Program-made: the position numbers and the translations under genes | DNA from: Flavobacterium sp. | Lineage (GTDB): Bacteria > Bacteroidota > Bacteroidia > Flavobacteriales > Flavobacteriaceae | DNA: 64,000 nt | Assembly: GCF_025352015.1 (NCBI RefSeq) | Contig: NZ_JANXUG010000079.1 | Location: 20,342-84,341 of the forward strand | Direction: 5' to 3' | Part shown: one piece after another, positions 27,633 through 37,754 of the stretch | Layout of the letters: each line of letters starts with the position of its first letter | Numbering within the stretch: the first letter of the stretch is position 1 | Notes under the pieces: generated by a model | Told to the model about the DNA's origin: nothing | Databases searched by the model: none | The model's input: the letters and a program-made list of their open reading frames with translations, nothing else

Positions 27633-27668
27633 AAACAAATGTTTAATTTAAACAATCGTTTAATTTTG
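27633..27668 (+). promoter_or_regulatory. Promoter and probable TetR operators of the efflux operon
   Basis: Two related near-palindromes, AAACAAATGTTT (27633-27644) and TTAAACAATCGTTTAA (27648-27663), lie 5 bases or less apart. The second overlaps the -7 element TAATTTTG (27661-27668). The tetR start follows 24 bases later. The layout fits autorepression by the encoded TetR protein. Confidence 0.6.
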
Positions 27669-27692
27669 TGACTTATTTAAAAGAGTGTATCG

Positions 27693-28316
27693 ATGACCGA
27701 CTTTAATGAAAAGCAAATTGAAATTCTACAAGTTGCCGAACAGCTATTTGCTGAAGTTGGTTTTGATGGAACTACTATCAGAACTATCGCCAAAAAAGCA
27801 GCTATCAACATCGCCATGATTTCGTACTATTTTGGATCCAAAGAAAAACTTCTAGAAGCTTTGGTATTGCATCGTATTTCTGGAATGAGTTTAGATCTCG
27901 AAAATCTATATCACGAAAACATCGCTCCTATTGAAAAAATTGAAAAGTTAATTGCGTATTATATTCAACGTATAAATACTAATCGTTGTATGTATCAAAT
28001 TCTGCATTTTGAACTTTCGAGCAAAAAAAGAGAAATCAACCTTGATGCTTTTACCCAAGTAAAAAACAACAACCTTAAACTCATTGAAAATATTATTAAA
28101 GAAGGACAAAGTCAAGGATTGTTCCAACCTAATATTAATGTGGCATTGCTCCCTCCAATTATTATTGGAAGTTTTATACACTTTCACATGAACAAAAAAT
28201 ACTATCAACAAATTTTAAATTTGAAAAATGATACAGCATTTGAACAGTATATTTTAAATGATTTAACCATTCACATTCAAAAAACCATAAAAGCACTTTT
28301 AATATATGCAAATTAA
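27693..28316 (+). CDS. TetR/AcrR family transcriptional regulator of the efflux operon
   Basis: 207 residues. N-terminal helix-turn-helix, ILQVAEQLFAEVGFDGTTIR TIAKKA then NIAMISYYFGSKEKLLEAL, is the TetR_N pattern; the C-terminal ligand-binding half is divergent. It is the first gene of an operon with TolC, EmrA-like and EmrB-like genes, and its stop overlaps the tolC start by 11 bases. The palindromes over its promoter suggest it represses its own operon until an inducer binds, as is usual for TetR-type efflux regulators. Confidence 0.9.
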   Translation: MTDFNEKQIEILQVAEQLFAEVGFDGTTIRTIAKKAAINIAMISYYFGSKEKLLEALVLHRISGMSLDLENLYHENIAPIEKIEKLIAYYIQRINTNRCMYQILHFELSSKKREINLDAFTQVKNNNLKLIENIIKEGQSQGLFQPNINVALLPPIIIGSFIHFHMNKKYYQQILNLKNDTAFEQYILNDLTIHIQKTIKALLIYAN

Positions 28317-29631
28317 TAAAATTAAGCTTCTCGCATTTTTTCTTTTGGTTGTCACCAAAAACTACGCTCAAGAAAAAAAACTGCTGACTTTAAAAGAAGC
28401 TGTTGAAATAGCCGCTACCAATAGTGATGCAGCTTCGTTAGCGAAAACCAAAGTCGAAACGTCAAAACTGGAACTAGAAATCACTAAAAACAACCGTTAT
28501 CCCAATGTCAAAGCATCGGGACAATATTTACGTTTATCGACTGCCCATGTGGTTTCGAATTTGCAAACTTCTAATTCTTCTGCAAATGCAGCTCCTCTGA
28601 AAATTGATCAGTTACTTTTAGGTCAAGTCACTGCGTCTGTGCCCATTTTTAATGGATTTAAATTAAAAAACAGCATCGTTGCTTCCGAAAATATGTATAA
28701 AGCAGAAGCTTTTAACGAAAAGCATTCCAAAGAACAAATTGGTCTTGAAGTCGTAGAATTATTTGCCACTTTATACAAAGCCCAGCAAATGACAGATTTG
28801 ATTCAAGACAATGTAAAAACCGCGGAGCAACGTGTAAAAGATTTCACCGCCATGGAAGCAAATGGTTTGATAGCTCGAAATGATTTGTTAAAAGCGCAAT
28901 TGCAGCAATCTAATGTTCAATTGTCATTGGATAACGCAAATAAAAATACTGCCATTGCAAATTATAAACTGATTACACTTCTCAAATTACCCGAAAACAC
29001 AAAAGTTGACATTGATATTGAAGCCATAAAAAGAGATATGGTTACCAATCAAGGAAATAGTGAACAAGGCGAAAGAAACGATTTGAAAGCACTAGAACTC
29101 AAAAAACAAGCTGCCGAAAGCAGTATTAAAATAGCTAAAGCCAATTATTATCCCTCTTTATCTTTAACCGGCGGTTACATTGCCTTTGATTTACACAACG
29201 CGCTGACGGTTACCAACGCTTTAAATGTTGGCTTGGGATTTTCGTATGATTTATCAAGTTTTTTCAAAAATGGAAAGCAAGTCAAATTAGCGCAAAACAA
29301 AACCAAAGAAACAGCAATTGTTTTAACATTGATGACAAATCAAATTAAAGAAGAAGTGTTTCAAGCGCAGGAAAATTATAAACTTTCTGTCAAACAAAGT
29401 TTAGTATATGAGAGCGCTGTTGAACAAGCCAACGAAAATTATCGAATTGTAAAAGATAAATACGAAAACAATCTTTCGGATACTAATGATTTATTGGAAG
29501 CGGATTTTCAACAATTACAAGCCAAAATCAATCAAGCATTATCAAAAGCAGATGTAGCACAAAAATATTACGAATTGCAATTTGCCAAAGGAACATTGAC
29601 CTCATCATTAAACAGCACTCAAAAAAACTAA
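28306..29631 (+). CDS. TolC family outer membrane efflux protein
   Basis: 441 residues with a signal peptide (INKIKLLAFFLLVVTKNYAQ). Two repeated coiled-coil halves follow, with the outer membrane efflux protein signatures LTLKEAVEIAATNS at the N-terminus and YPNVKASGQYLR and YYPSLSLTGGYIAFD in the two strands regions. It forms the outer membrane channel of the tripartite pump with the adaptor and MFS transporter downstream (12- and 28-base gaps). Confidence 0.93.
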   Translation: MQINKIKLLAFFLLVVTKNYAQEKKLLTLKEAVEIAATNSDAASLAKTKVETSKLELEITKNNRYPNVKASGQYLRLSTAHVVSNLQTSNSSANAAPLKIDQLLLGQVTASVPIFNGFKLKNSIVASENMYKAEAFNEKHSKEQIGLEVVELFATLYKAQQMTDLIQDNVKTAEQRVKDFTAMEANGLIARNDLLKAQLQQSNVQLSLDNANKNTAIANYKLITLLKLPENTKVDIDIEAIKRDMVTNQGNSEQGERNDLKALELKKQAAESSIKIAKANYYPSLSLTGGYIAFDLHNALTVTNALNVGLGFSYDLSSFFKNGKQVKLAQNKTKETAIVLTLMTNQIKEEVFQAQENYKLSVKQSLVYESAVEQANENYRIVKDKYENNLSDTNDLLEADFQQLQAKINQALSKADVAQKYYELQFAKGTLTSSLNSTQKN

Positions 29632-29643
29632 ATTTTAAAAACC

Positions 29644-30723
29644 ATGGAAGCTAAAAAAACAAATAAAAAATTTTCGCTAATATTTATTGCTTTGGCAACA
29701 ATAGGAATAGTATATGGTGGATACAAATACATCCATTCGTTGTCACACGAAACGACAGATGACGCTCAAGTAGCGAAAAAAATGAGCCCAATTATTTCTA
29801 GAGTTTCAGGATATATTAACAAAGTTTTGGTAAAAGATAATGCTGCTGTAAAAAAAGGAGATACGCTTTTCGTGATAGATAAAAGTGATTATTTGGTTCG
29901 TGTGGAAGAGGCAAAAGCAAATTTAGCGGCAGCAGAAAACAGTGTAGAAGTTTCAAAAGCAGATATTGGAACTTCGCAAGCCAATGTCTCTGTTTCTGAT
30001 GCCAATGTGCAATCCGCAAATGGAACCATCGAAACGGCTAAAATTAGATTGCGCCGAGCATCTTCCGATTTTGAGCGTTATAACAATTTGTATAAAAATC
30101 ATTCAATTACCAAACAACAATTTGAACAAGCCGAAGCTACTAAACAAGAAGCTCAAAGTCAGCTGCAAATAATTCAAGACCAACAAAAAGCATCTGCTTT
30201 TCAGCGAAATGTTGCTACTGCAAGAAACAATGTGAGTAGCAAACAGGTTCAAGTGGCTGTTGCCAATGTAAAAAAAGCTCAAGCGGCTTTGGATGCTGCC
30301 AATTTGAATTTGAGTTATACCATCGTCACTGCTTCTATTGACGGACAAGTTTCTACCATTGATATGCAGCCAGGACAATTGGTGCAAGCCGGACAATCGC
30401 TATTTTATATCATCAACAATACCGAAACTTGGGTTGTGGCTAATTTTAAAGAAACGCAATTAGACAAAATGCATGCGGGTCAAAAAGTAAAACTCAAAAT
30501 AGACGCCTTTCCCGATACCGATTTTGAAGGCGAAGTAAGTTCTTTTTCGCCAGCGACAGGTTCTAAATTTTCTCTTTTGCCTCCTGATAATGCCAGCGGA
30601 AATTTTGTAAAAACCGTTCAAAGACTCCCCGTTAGAATAAACTTTACAAACAACAATCCGAAAGACAAATTACAAATGTTACGCTCTGGAATGAATGCTG
30701 ATGTTGACGTAATCTTAAAATAA
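29644..30723 (+). CDS. HlyD/EmrA family membrane fusion protein
   Basis: Periplasmic adaptor of the pump. 359 residues: one N-terminal membrane anchor (FSLIFIALATIGIVYGGYKY, 11-30), then TTDDAQVAKKMSPIISRVSGYINKVLVKDNAAVKKGDTLFVID (the lipoyl half-motif of EmrA), a long helical hairpin, the second lipoyl half (ASIDGQVSTIDMQPGQLVQAGQ) and a beta-barrel domain. It links the inner membrane EmrB-like transporter to TolC. Confidence 0.93.
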   Translation: MEAKKTNKKFSLIFIALATIGIVYGGYKYIHSLSHETTDDAQVAKKMSPIISRVSGYINKVLVKDNAAVKKGDTLFVIDKSDYLVRVEEAKANLAAAENSVEVSKADIGTSQANVSVSDANVQSANGTIETAKIRLRRASSDFERYNNLYKNHSITKQQFEQAEATKQEAQSQLQIIQDQQKASAFQRNVATARNNVSSKQVQVAVANVKKAQAALDAANLNLSYTIVTASIDGQVSTIDMQPGQLVQAGQSLFYIINNTETWVVANFKETQLDKMHAGQKVKLKIDAFPDTDFEGEVSSFSPATGSKFSLLPPDNASGNFVKTVQRLPVRINFTNNNPKDKLQMLRSGMNADVDVILK

Positions 30724-30751
30724 TTCACAATTTACCATTCAAAATTAAAAA

Positions 30752-32341
30752 ATGGCTAAAACACCAATAGTTCAAGAAGATTTAGTAGAATATGGTTTTC
30801 GACGCACCATCATTACCATTACGGCAGTGCTTTGTGCTTTACTGGAAATTGTAGATACCACTATTGTAAACGTAGCGTTAAACAATATGCGTGGCAGTCT
30901 TGGCGCTTCGCTTACAGATGTTGCATGGGTAATCACCGCTTATGCTATTGCGAATGTTATTGTGATTCCCATGACGAGTTGGCTTTCACAGCAATTTGGA
31001 CGGCGGAATTATTTTGCTGCTTCGATTATCATTTTTACGGTTGCTTCTTTTATGTGTGGCAATGCTTCTACGATATGGGAATTAGTAGCCTTTCGATTCA
31101 TACAAGGGCTTGGTGGTGGTGCATTATTAGTAACTGCACAAACCATAATAACCGAAAGTTATCCTATGGAAAAACGTGGCATGGCGCAAGCTATTTATGG
31201 TATGGGCGTAATTGTAGGACCCACGCTCGGCCCCCCATTAGGTGGATATATCGTTGACCATTTTTCTTGGCCTTATATTTTTTACATCAATTTACCCATC
31301 GGAATTATTGCTGCCTTATTAACATTATCTTTTGTGAGAAGTCCAAAATATGGTGAGAAACTAAAAGCCCATCAGGTAGATTGGTTGGGAATCGTATTAT
31401 TGGCTGCATTTATTGGTTCGTTGCAATACATTTTAGAACATGGGCAGCAAGACGATTGGTTTAACGATGTCACTATTTTTACTTTATCGGTTATCAGTTT
31501 GTTTGGATTATTCTTCTTTATTTGGCGCGAACTTACTTATAAGTATCCTATTGTAAACTTAAATGTTCTTAAAGATAGCAATCTTAAAGTTGGCGTAGTA
31601 ATGAGCTTCATTATGGGGTTTGGTTTGTATGGCACAACATTTATTGTTCCTATTTACACCCAATCTATTCTTGGTTGGACAGCCACAGATGCTGGTTTAC
31701 TTTTAGTTCCGAGTTCAATAACGGTAGCTTTTATGATGCCAATGATTGGTAAACTGATACAACGTGGCGTACCACAAACCTATTTGGTGGCAATAGGATT
31801 TTTAGCCTTCTTTGTTTTTACGTATTGGATGCATAACGTAATGACGCCCGATACCGGCACAGAGCATCTTTTTTGGCCGTTAATTGTTCGTGGTTTAGGA
31901 CTGGGATTATTATTTGTGCCCATTACAACACTTTCGCTATCGGCTTTAAAAGGAAAAAGTATCGGTGAAGGTGCGGCTTTTACCGGAATGATGCGACAAT
32001 TAGGAGGGTCATTTGGTATTGCAATTATAACAACTTTTATCGCCCGATTCAGTCAAACGCATCGTGTCAACTTGATTGCCCATTTAGACAGTACCAAAGT
32101 CAATGTACAAAACAGAATTCATGTCCTGCAAAAAGGTTTTATGTCAAAAGGTTTTAGCGCAGAAACAGCATTGCAGAAAGCGTATAAAATTTTAGATTTT
32201 GGGGTAACCAAACAAAGCTCGGTTCTAGCATTCATGGATATTTTTCTTTATCTCGGCCTTTTATTCTTGGTTTGCATTCCGTTTATTCTATTGGTTAAAA
32301 AAGGTAAAAAGAATGCAGCTATTCCTGAAGCCATACATTAA
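30752..32341 (+). CDS. DHA2 family drug:H+ antiporter (EmrB-like)
   Basis: 529 residues with 14 predicted membrane spans, the DHA2 hallmark. Motifs: DTTIVNVALNNMRGSLG (family motif D1 in TM1), WLSQQFGRRNYF (motif A between TM2 and TM3), RFIQGLGGGALL, and GPTLGPPLGGYIVDHFSWPYIFYINLP (motif C, antiporter). Last gene of the efflux operon. It should pump hydrophobic drugs out across both membranes together with the adaptor and TolC; its substrates are unknown. Confidence 0.94.
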   Translation: MAKTPIVQEDLVEYGFRRTIITITAVLCALLEIVDTTIVNVALNNMRGSLGASLTDVAWVITAYAIANVIVIPMTSWLSQQFGRRNYFAASIIIFTVASFMCGNASTIWELVAFRFIQGLGGGALLVTAQTIITESYPMEKRGMAQAIYGMGVIVGPTLGPPLGGYIVDHFSWPYIFYINLPIGIIAALLTLSFVRSPKYGEKLKAHQVDWLGIVLLAAFIGSLQYILEHGQQDDWFNDVTIFTLSVISLFGLFFFIWRELTYKYPIVNLNVLKDSNLKVGVVMSFIMGFGLYGTTFIVPIYTQSILGWTATDAGLLLVPSSITVAFMMPMIGKLIQRGVPQTYLVAIGFLAFFVFTYWMHNVMTPDTGTEHLFWPLIVRGLGLGLLFVPITTLSLSALKGKSIGEGAAFTGMMRQLGGSFGIAIITTFIARFSQTHRVNLIAHLDSTKVNVQNRIHVLQKGFMSKGFSAETALQKAYKILDFGVTKQSSVLAFMDIFLYLGLLFLVCIPFILLVKKGKKNAAIPEAIH

Positions 32342-32394
32342 TTAACTAATTTACAAGTTATTAACATTTTGTGTGTATTTAGAAAACAATTCCA

Positions 32395-32402
32395 TAAATT
32401 TG
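32395..32402 (+). promoter_or_regulatory. -7 promoter element of the 32431 gene
   Basis: TAAATTTG fits TAnnTTTG and has a TTTG -33 element at 32368-32371, 23 bases upstream. The start codon is 28 bases downstream. Confidence 0.6.
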
Positions 32403-32430
32403 ATTAAATACAACTTTAAATCAAAACATT

Positions 32431-32781
32431 ATGGGACTTTTTGGTAATAAAGAAAAAAAAATCATTGAGGAACTTCATAAAAAAAATGAAAATCATTGTA
32501 AAGAAATCAGCAAAGAAATAGCTGATTTGCTCGACGATTTAAAAACAGATTACGATGAAAACCAAGAAGTTGTGCAAGAATTTTCAAATTTTGTAGAGGA
32601 GCTTAAAACTAAATTAAGTCCCGAAGATGCCGTTAAATTAATTGATTTTTCTAGTAGGTTGAACAAAGTGAAGCGCTGTGCCAAAAAAGGTGTCGAAGCT
32701 ATGAGAGAATTAGCGCGTGATCAAAGAAAAATGTCAAGCGAAACTCGTATGGAGTATGAAGAATACTTTTATATGAAATAA
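32431..32781 (+). CDS. Small helical cytoplasmic protein of unknown function
   Basis: 116 residues, no signal peptide, strongly charged and predicted almost wholly helical: MGLFGNKEKKIIEELHKKNENHCKEISKEIADLLDDL, with heptad-like spacing of hydrophobic residues that suggests a coiled coil. Its own promoter lies upstream. It faces yaaA with a 22-base convergent gap. I do not recognise the family. Confidence 0.75.
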   Translation: MGLFGNKEKKIIEELHKKNENHCKEISKEIADLLDDLKTDYDENQEVVQEFSNFVEELKTKLSPEDAVKLIDFSSRLNKVKRCAKKGVEAMRELARDQRKMSSETRMEYEEYFYMK

Positions 32782-32803
32782 AAATCATCGACAATAAAAA
32801 CTA

Positions 32804-33562
32804 TTATCTCGTAAAAACCAATGTATTTCCTTTACTTAAATTAGCATCAAAAGCATAACCCTCATAATTAAATTCTTTTAAATCATCAATCGTTTCAACA
32901 TTGGCATCTATAATGTAACGAACCATCATACCTCTCGCCTTTTTTGCAAAAAAACTTATCATTTTCAGTTTACCATCTTTATAATCTCTAAACTCAGGAG
33001 TGATTACAGGAACTTTTAATTTTTTGGTATCAACAGCGCTAAAATATTCATTACTGGCTAAATTGATAAATAATTCTTCTTTTTGTAATTCTTCATTTAA
33101 AGTTTTGGTAATCGTTTTTTTCCAAAACTCATATAAGTTTTTGTTTTTACCAATAGCTAGTGAAGTTCCCATTTCTAAACGATAAGCCTGCATCAAATCT
33201 AATGGTTTTAATAAACCATACAAACCTGATAAAATATAGAGTTTATCCTGCAACGAGGGTAATTTTTCAAGGGGCAAACTGTAAACATCCAAACCTGCAT
33301 ATACATCGCCATCAAAAGCAAAAATAGCTTGTCTGGCATTATCGAGCGTAAACGGAGTTATCCATTGTTGATTGCGCTGCCAGTTAAGTTCAGCCAACTT
33401 ATCTGAAATATCCATAAGTTGTGATAATGCTTTTGGATTTTTCTTTTTTAACGTATTTTGAATAGTAGTTGCTTGTTTCAAAAACCGCGGTTCACTGTAA
33501 TTATAAGTGGGCAACTGTTTATCAAAATTCAAGGATTTGGCAGGTGATAGTACTATTTTCAT
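32804..33562 (-). CDS. yaaA: Peroxide stress protein YaaA
   Basis: 252 residues, the family length. The start MKIVLSPAKSLNF, GLYGLLKPLDLMQAYRLEMGT and the C-terminal FFAKKARGMMVRYII are the hallmarks of the YaaA (DUF328) family, which in E. coli lowers free intracellular iron during hydrogen peroxide stress. The minus-strand element TATTTTTG at 33583-33590 lies 21 bases upstream of the start codon. Monocistronic and convergent with the 32431 gene. Confidence 0.95.
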   Translation of the reverse strand: MKIVLSPAKSLNFDKQLPTYNYSEPRFLKQATTIQNTLKKKNPKALSQLMDISDKLAELNWQRNQQWITPFTLDNARQAIFAFDGDVYAGLDVYSLPLEKLPSLQDKLYILSGLYGLLKPLDLMQAYRLEMGTSLAIGKNKNLYEFWKKTITKTLNEELQKEELFINLASNEYFSAVDTKKLKVPVITPEFRDYKDGKLKMISFFAKKARGMMVRYIIDANVETIDDLKEFNYEGYAFDANLSKGNTLVFTR

Positions 33563-33582
33563 TGAATTTTTTTTTTGCTTTT

Positions 33583-33590
33583 CAAAAATA
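33583..33590 (-). promoter_or_regulatory. -7 promoter element of yaaA
   Basis: Minus-strand TATTTTTG matches TAnnTTTG; the leader would be about 14 bases. Confidence 0.5.
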
Positions 33591-33720
33591 CAAATTCGGT
33601 TGTGAAAACCATTAAGAAAAAAAAATGAATTATTTCAATTGTTTTACTAAACGTTAATCTACTAGTAAAAACCAATGAAAAGCGGTAAATTGCAGTTCAT
33701 TTATAATTCAGAACATCGCA

Positions 33721-34179
33721 ATGAGAAAAATAATTTTTTTTTTATGCCTTGGATTGATTTTTTCTTGTAAAAGTAAAAAAGCCGTAGCTGTTGAGAAAAC
33801 AACGGTATTTGTTAAACTAGAAGATTTAAATCTTACCAAGAAAAATAGAGCTTACGATCTCGGAAAAAGATTGTTAGAATCCTGCAACACATCGCGGTTT
33901 AAAGCTTTTTCTGCTAGTGAAGCTACTGATAAAGTAAGACAAAACGCCACTCCAGAAAAAATAGCAATCATCTGTAAAAAAATTAATCAGCGAAACGGAA
34001 GGTTTTTAGGTTTAAACCTCATTGACGTCACCTACAGTAAATCGAAGAAGGATTACATTTTTCATTATACTATTGACTACGAAAAAAAACTTTTTAAAAG
34101 AGAATTAAGGGTAACTATTAATTCCGATAACAAAGTGTCAGCCATAGCCACAAAACAAGTTACGACCAAACCATTATAA
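33721..34179 (+). CDS. Lipoprotein of unknown function
   Basis: 152 residues with a lipoprotein signal peptide (MRKIIFFLCLGLIFSC, Cys16) followed by a Lys-rich linker. The mature domain holds two cysteines (RLLESCNTSRF and AIICKKINQR) and a beta-rich C-terminal segment (YIFHYTIDYEKKLFKRELRVTINSD). Monocistronic. Family not recognised. Confidence 0.75.
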   Translation: MRKIIFFLCLGLIFSCKSKKAVAVEKTTVFVKLEDLNLTKKNRAYDLGKRLLESCNTSRFKAFSASEATDKVRQNATPEKIAIICKKINQRNGRFLGLNLIDVTYSKSKKDYIFHYTIDYEKKLFKRELRVTINSDNKVSAIATKQVTTKPL

Positions 34180-34475
34180 TAAAAAAAGAAGTAATAAAAG
34201 TTTTACTCTTTTAAGGAAGTTAATATTTTAATTATTAAAAATCTACTCAATAATAATTCACAGATTATTTTGATAGCATTACTGTTTTAAAACTTTTATT
34301 TCAAACTGCTGCTATTTTTCCAGAATGAAAACTAACAATCTTATTTTAAGACATATTGTCTTATTTTAATTAAAAAAATATTTGTTAAAAGCCATTTTGT
34401 CTCCATTTTTGAAGTGGAACACAAGTTGCCAAATACAAGTGAAGTTTAAAAACTCGACTATTAAAAACATACACT
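34180..34475 (+). promoter_or_regulatory. Upstream region of clpB with an 11-base direct repeat
   Basis: About 300 bases without a gene. An 11-base direct repeat TCTTATTTTAA occurs at 34339-34349 and 34359-34369, two helical turns apart, some 110-135 bases before clpB. No CIRCE-type inverted repeat and no clear TAnnTTTG is visible. The first 35 bases can form a weak hairpin after the lipoprotein gene. Confidence 0.35.
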
Positions 34476-37079
34476 ATGAACATCAATAAATTCACCATCA
34501 AATCGCAAGAAGCATTGCAACAAGCACAGCAAATTGCACAAAATTTTGGACAGCAACAGCTCGAGAACGAGCACATTTTCAAGGGCATATTAGAAGTCGA
34601 TGAAAACGTAACACCTTTTATTTTGAAAAAACTCAATGTAAATGTGGAGCTTTTCAAAAAGATTTTAGACGGCACCATTCAAAGTTTTCCTAAAGTTTCG
34701 GGAACCGAAATTATGTTTTCTCGCGATGCTTCAATAACAGTAAACGAAGCTGAAATTATCGCCAAAAAAATGAACGACGAATTTGTTTCTATCGAGCATT
34801 TAATTTTAGCCATTTTCAAATCGAAAAGCAAAGTCGCACAAATTTTAAAAGATCAAGGCGTTACGGAAAAAGGTTTACAAGCAGCGATTGACGAAATACG
34901 CAAAGGCGAAAGAGTAACTTCTGCTTCGGCTGAAGAAACCTATAATGCTTTAAATAAATATGCTAAAAACCTAAACGAACTAGCTAAAAATGGCAAACTC
35001 GATCCAGTAATTGGTCGTGATGAAGAAATTCGTCGCGTATTGCAAATTCTAACGCGAAGAACAAAAAACAACCCAATGTTAGTTGGTGAACCAGGTGTTG
35101 GTAAAACTGCTATTGCAGAAGGTTTAGCACATAGAATTGTTGACGGCGATGTGCCCGAAAATTTAAAAGATAAAGTAGTGTATTCGCTAGATATGGGTGC
35201 GTTAATTGCCGGAGCGAAATACAAAGGTGAATTTGAAGAACGATTAAAATCAGTAGTAAAAGAAGTAACTTCTGCCGAAGGTGATATTGTTTTGTTCATT
35301 GACGAAATACATACTTTGGTTGGTGCTGGTGGTGGCGAAGGCGCTATGGATGCGGCGAATATTTTAAAACCTGCTTTAGCTCGTGGTGAACTGCTTGCAA
35401 TTGGTGCAACAACATTAGACGAATATCAAAAATATTTCGAGAAAGATAAAGCACTCGAAAGACGTTTTCAGAAAATTATGGTCGATGAACCTGATACCGA
35501 AAGCGCCATTTCCATCCTTCGCGGTATCAAAGAAAAATATGAAACTCATCATAAAGTACGAATTAAAGACGATGCAATTATTGCAGCTGTTGAGTTATCG
35601 CAACGGTATATTACCAATCGTTTCTTGCCTGATAAAGCCATTGACTTGATGGACGAAGCGGCTTCTAAACTACGAATGGAAATCAATTCAAAACCCGAAG
35701 AATTAGATGTTTTGGATAGAAAAATTATGCAATTGGAAATAGAAATAGAAGCTATCAAAAGAGAAAATGACGAAAGCAAATTGAAAGGTCTCGGCATGGA
35801 TTTGGCGAACTTAAAAGAAGAACGCAACAAAATTTTTACCAAATGGAAATCTGAAAAAGATGTGATAGATAACATTCAAAACATCAAACAAGAAATTGAA
35901 GATTTCAAAACAGAGGCCGAACAAGCGGAACGCAATGGCGATTACGGAAAAGTAGCCGAAATTCGTTACGGAAAAATCAAAGAAGCCCAAGGGCAATTAG
36001 ATGCTTTACAAACGCAATTAGCCCAAAATCAAGATGGAACTTCCTTAATTAAAGAAGAAGTAACTCGAGAAGATATTGCCGAAGTTGTAGCCAAGTGGAC
36101 TGGAATTCCTGTAATGAAAATGCTTCAAGGTGAACGAGAAAAATTACTAAAACTAGAAGATGATTTGCATCACAGAGTCGTGGGTCAGGAAGAAGCTATC
36201 GAGGCAGTGAGCGATGCTGTGCGCAGAAGCCGTGCCGGATTGCAAGATATGAAAAAACCTATTGGCACATTCTTATTTCTAGGAACAACAGGTGTTGGTA
36301 AAACCGAATTAGCAAAAGCATTAGCCGAATATCTATTTGACGATGAAAATGCCATGACAAGAATTGACATGAGCGAATACCAAGAACGCCATAGTGTAAG
36401 CCGATTAGTTGGTGCACCTCCAGGTTATGTAGGTTATGATGAAGGCGGACAATTAACAGAAGCCGTACGAAGAAAACCCTATTCTGTAATCTTGTTAGAC
36501 GAAATTGAAAAAGCACATCCTGATACTTTTAATATTTTGTTACAAGTATTGGATGAAGGACGATTGACGGATAACAAAGGTCGCGTTGCCGATTTTAAAA
36601 ACACTATTATCATCATGACTTCTAATATGGGAAGTGCTATTATACAAGAGAAATTTGAAAACCTAAAAGTAAGTATAGATGCCGCTACCGAAGCAGCAAA
36701 AATAGAAGTGCTTGGTTTGCTAAAACAAATTGTTCGTCCGGAGTTTATCAATAGAATTGACGAAATTGTAATGTTTACACCATTGACAGCCGCTAATATT
36801 AAGCAAATTGTAAGCTTACAATTAAAAAGTGTAACCAAAATGCTGGCACAACAAAACATCACTATGGATGCTACAACAGAAGCAATAGAATATTTGGCAC
36901 ACAAAGGCTACGATCCGCAATATGGTGCGCGACCAGTAAAAAGAGTTATTCAAAGAGAGGTTCTTAATCAATTATCTAAAGAAATATTAGCTGGAAAAGT
37001 AACTACAGATAGTATTATTTTGCTCGATGCTTTTGATAGTCAATTGGTGTTTAGAAACCAAAGTCAATTGGTATCCTAA
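34476..37079 (+). CDS. clpB: ATP-dependent disaggregase ClpB
   Basis: 867-residue Hsp100 chaperone that, with DnaK, pulls proteins out of aggregates. N-terminal domain (1-145); first AAA+ module with Walker A GEPGVGKT (204-211); the long coiled-coil M domain (about 405-525), which marks ClpB rather than ClpA or ClpC; second AAA+ module with Walker A GTTGVGKT (603-610) and [29 protein letters not shown]. No IGF/IGL tripeptide for ClpP docking. It is monocistronic. Confidence 0.97.
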   Translation: MNINKFTIKSQEALQQAQQIAQNFGQQQLENEHIFKGILEVDENVTPFILKKLNVNVELFKKILDGTIQSFPKVSGTEIMFSRDASITVNEAEIIAKKMNDEFVSIEHLILAIFKSKSKVAQILKDQGVTEKGLQAAIDEIRKGERVTSASAEETYNALNKYAKNLNELAKNGKLDPVIGRDEEIRRVLQILTRRTKNNPMLVGEPGVGKTAIAEGLAHRIVDGDVPENLKDKVVYSLDMGALIAGAKYKGEFEERLKSVVKEVTSAEGDIVLFIDEIHTLVGAGGGEGAMDAANILKPALARGELLAIGATTLDEYQKYFEKDKALERRFQKIMVDEPDTESAISILRGIKEKYETHHKVRIKDDAIIAAVELSQRYITNRFLPDKAIDLMDEAASKLRMEINSKPEELDVLDRKIMQLEIEIEAIKRENDESKLKGLGMDLANLKEERNKIFTKWKSEKDVIDNIQNIKQEIEDFKTEAEQAERNGDYGKVAEIRYGKIKEAQGQLDALQTQLAQNQDGTSLIKEEVTREDIAEVVAKWTGIPVMKMLQGEREKLLKLEDDLHHRVVGQEEAIEAVSDAVRRSRAGLQDMKKPIGTFLFLGTTGVGKTELAKALAEYLFDDENAMTRIDMSEYQERHSVSRLVGAPPGYVGYDEGGQLTEAVRRKPYSVILLDEIEKAHPDTFNILLQVLDEGRLTDNKGRVADFKNTIIIMTSNMGSAIIQEKFENLKVSIDAATEAAKIEVLGLLKQIVRPEFINRIDEIVMFTPLTAANIKQIVSLQLKSVTKMLAQQNITMDATTEAIEYLAHKGYDPQYGARPVKRVIQREVLNQLSKEILAGKVTTDSIILLDAFDSQLVFRNQSQLVS

Positions 37080-37157
37080 TCTGTAATTGTGGTAGAAAGA
37101 CCAAAAAATTTGTTTATATCATCCAAATTCCTATTTTAGTAGTCAAAATATATAACT

Positions 37158-37682
37158 ATGAAATTATTAGGAATTGGCTCTCGAATTAATCATGTAGAAT
37201 ATGGTAAAGGTGTAGTTACCAATGTTTCATCTAAAGAATATTGGGTTACCTTTATTGAGAGCGGATTAGAAACAATTGCAATCGATAGCAACTTTGAAGT
37301 TATCGAAGCTTCCGAAAATGAAGTAGATACTATAAGTTTCTACGATGTTGAACAAAGTTTATTATCCATCTTAAAAAAATGGAATGGAATAGGTGCACCT
37401 GTTGCTATTGGTGATAAATGGAAAGGCGGCAATATCAAACTTGAACCCGGACTAGCAGGTTTAGCAAGTAAAGATGTGCCTATTGATGTGTTTTTTCATA
37501 AAATAGTTATGCTCCGAGACCGTTTAAGAGTAATGGAACAAAAAATTAATACCAGTAATATTGAAGAAATTGAAAAAGTAGAATTGCAGCAGTACATTAC
37601 CCGTATTTATGGCAGTTTGACTACTTTCAATGTGTTATTCAAATCACAGACTGATTATTTTGTTGGAGAGAAAACAAAATAA
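37158..37682 (+). CDS. Conserved protein with SH3/Tudor-like N-terminus
   Basis: 174 residues, no signal peptide. The first 50 (IGSRINHVEYGKGVVTNVSSKEYWVTFIESGLETI) have the pattern G-x-V-x-H-x-x-Y/F-G-x-G-V-V seen in the small beta-barrel at the C-terminus of UvrD/PcrA helicases, here as a free-standing N-terminal domain. The C-terminal part is helical (LSILKKWNGIGAPVAIGDKWKGG; MLRDRLRVMEQKINTSN). The barrel comparison is inference. It begins about 80 bases after clpB and may share its transcript. Confidence 0.75.
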   Translation: MKLLGIGSRINHVEYGKGVVTNVSSKEYWVTFIESGLETIAIDSNFEVIEASENEVDTISFYDVEQSLLSILKKWNGIGAPVAIGDKWKGGNIKLEPGLAGLASKDVPIDVFFHKIVMLRDRLRVMEQKINTSNIEEIEKVELQQYITRIYGSLTTFNVLFKSQTDYFVGEKTK

Positions 37683-37754
37683 ATTTTAACTAAAATACAG
37701 GCAGTTTCATTTACCAATTGTTTACTTTTATATTTCAAAATAAATTTTATAAAT

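Noticed and set aside
30832..31257. 141-codon frame inside the MFS transporter gene
   Set aside because: Lies in another frame of a well-conserved 529-residue transporter; its Cys/Tyr/His-rich translation is typical of a shadow frame.
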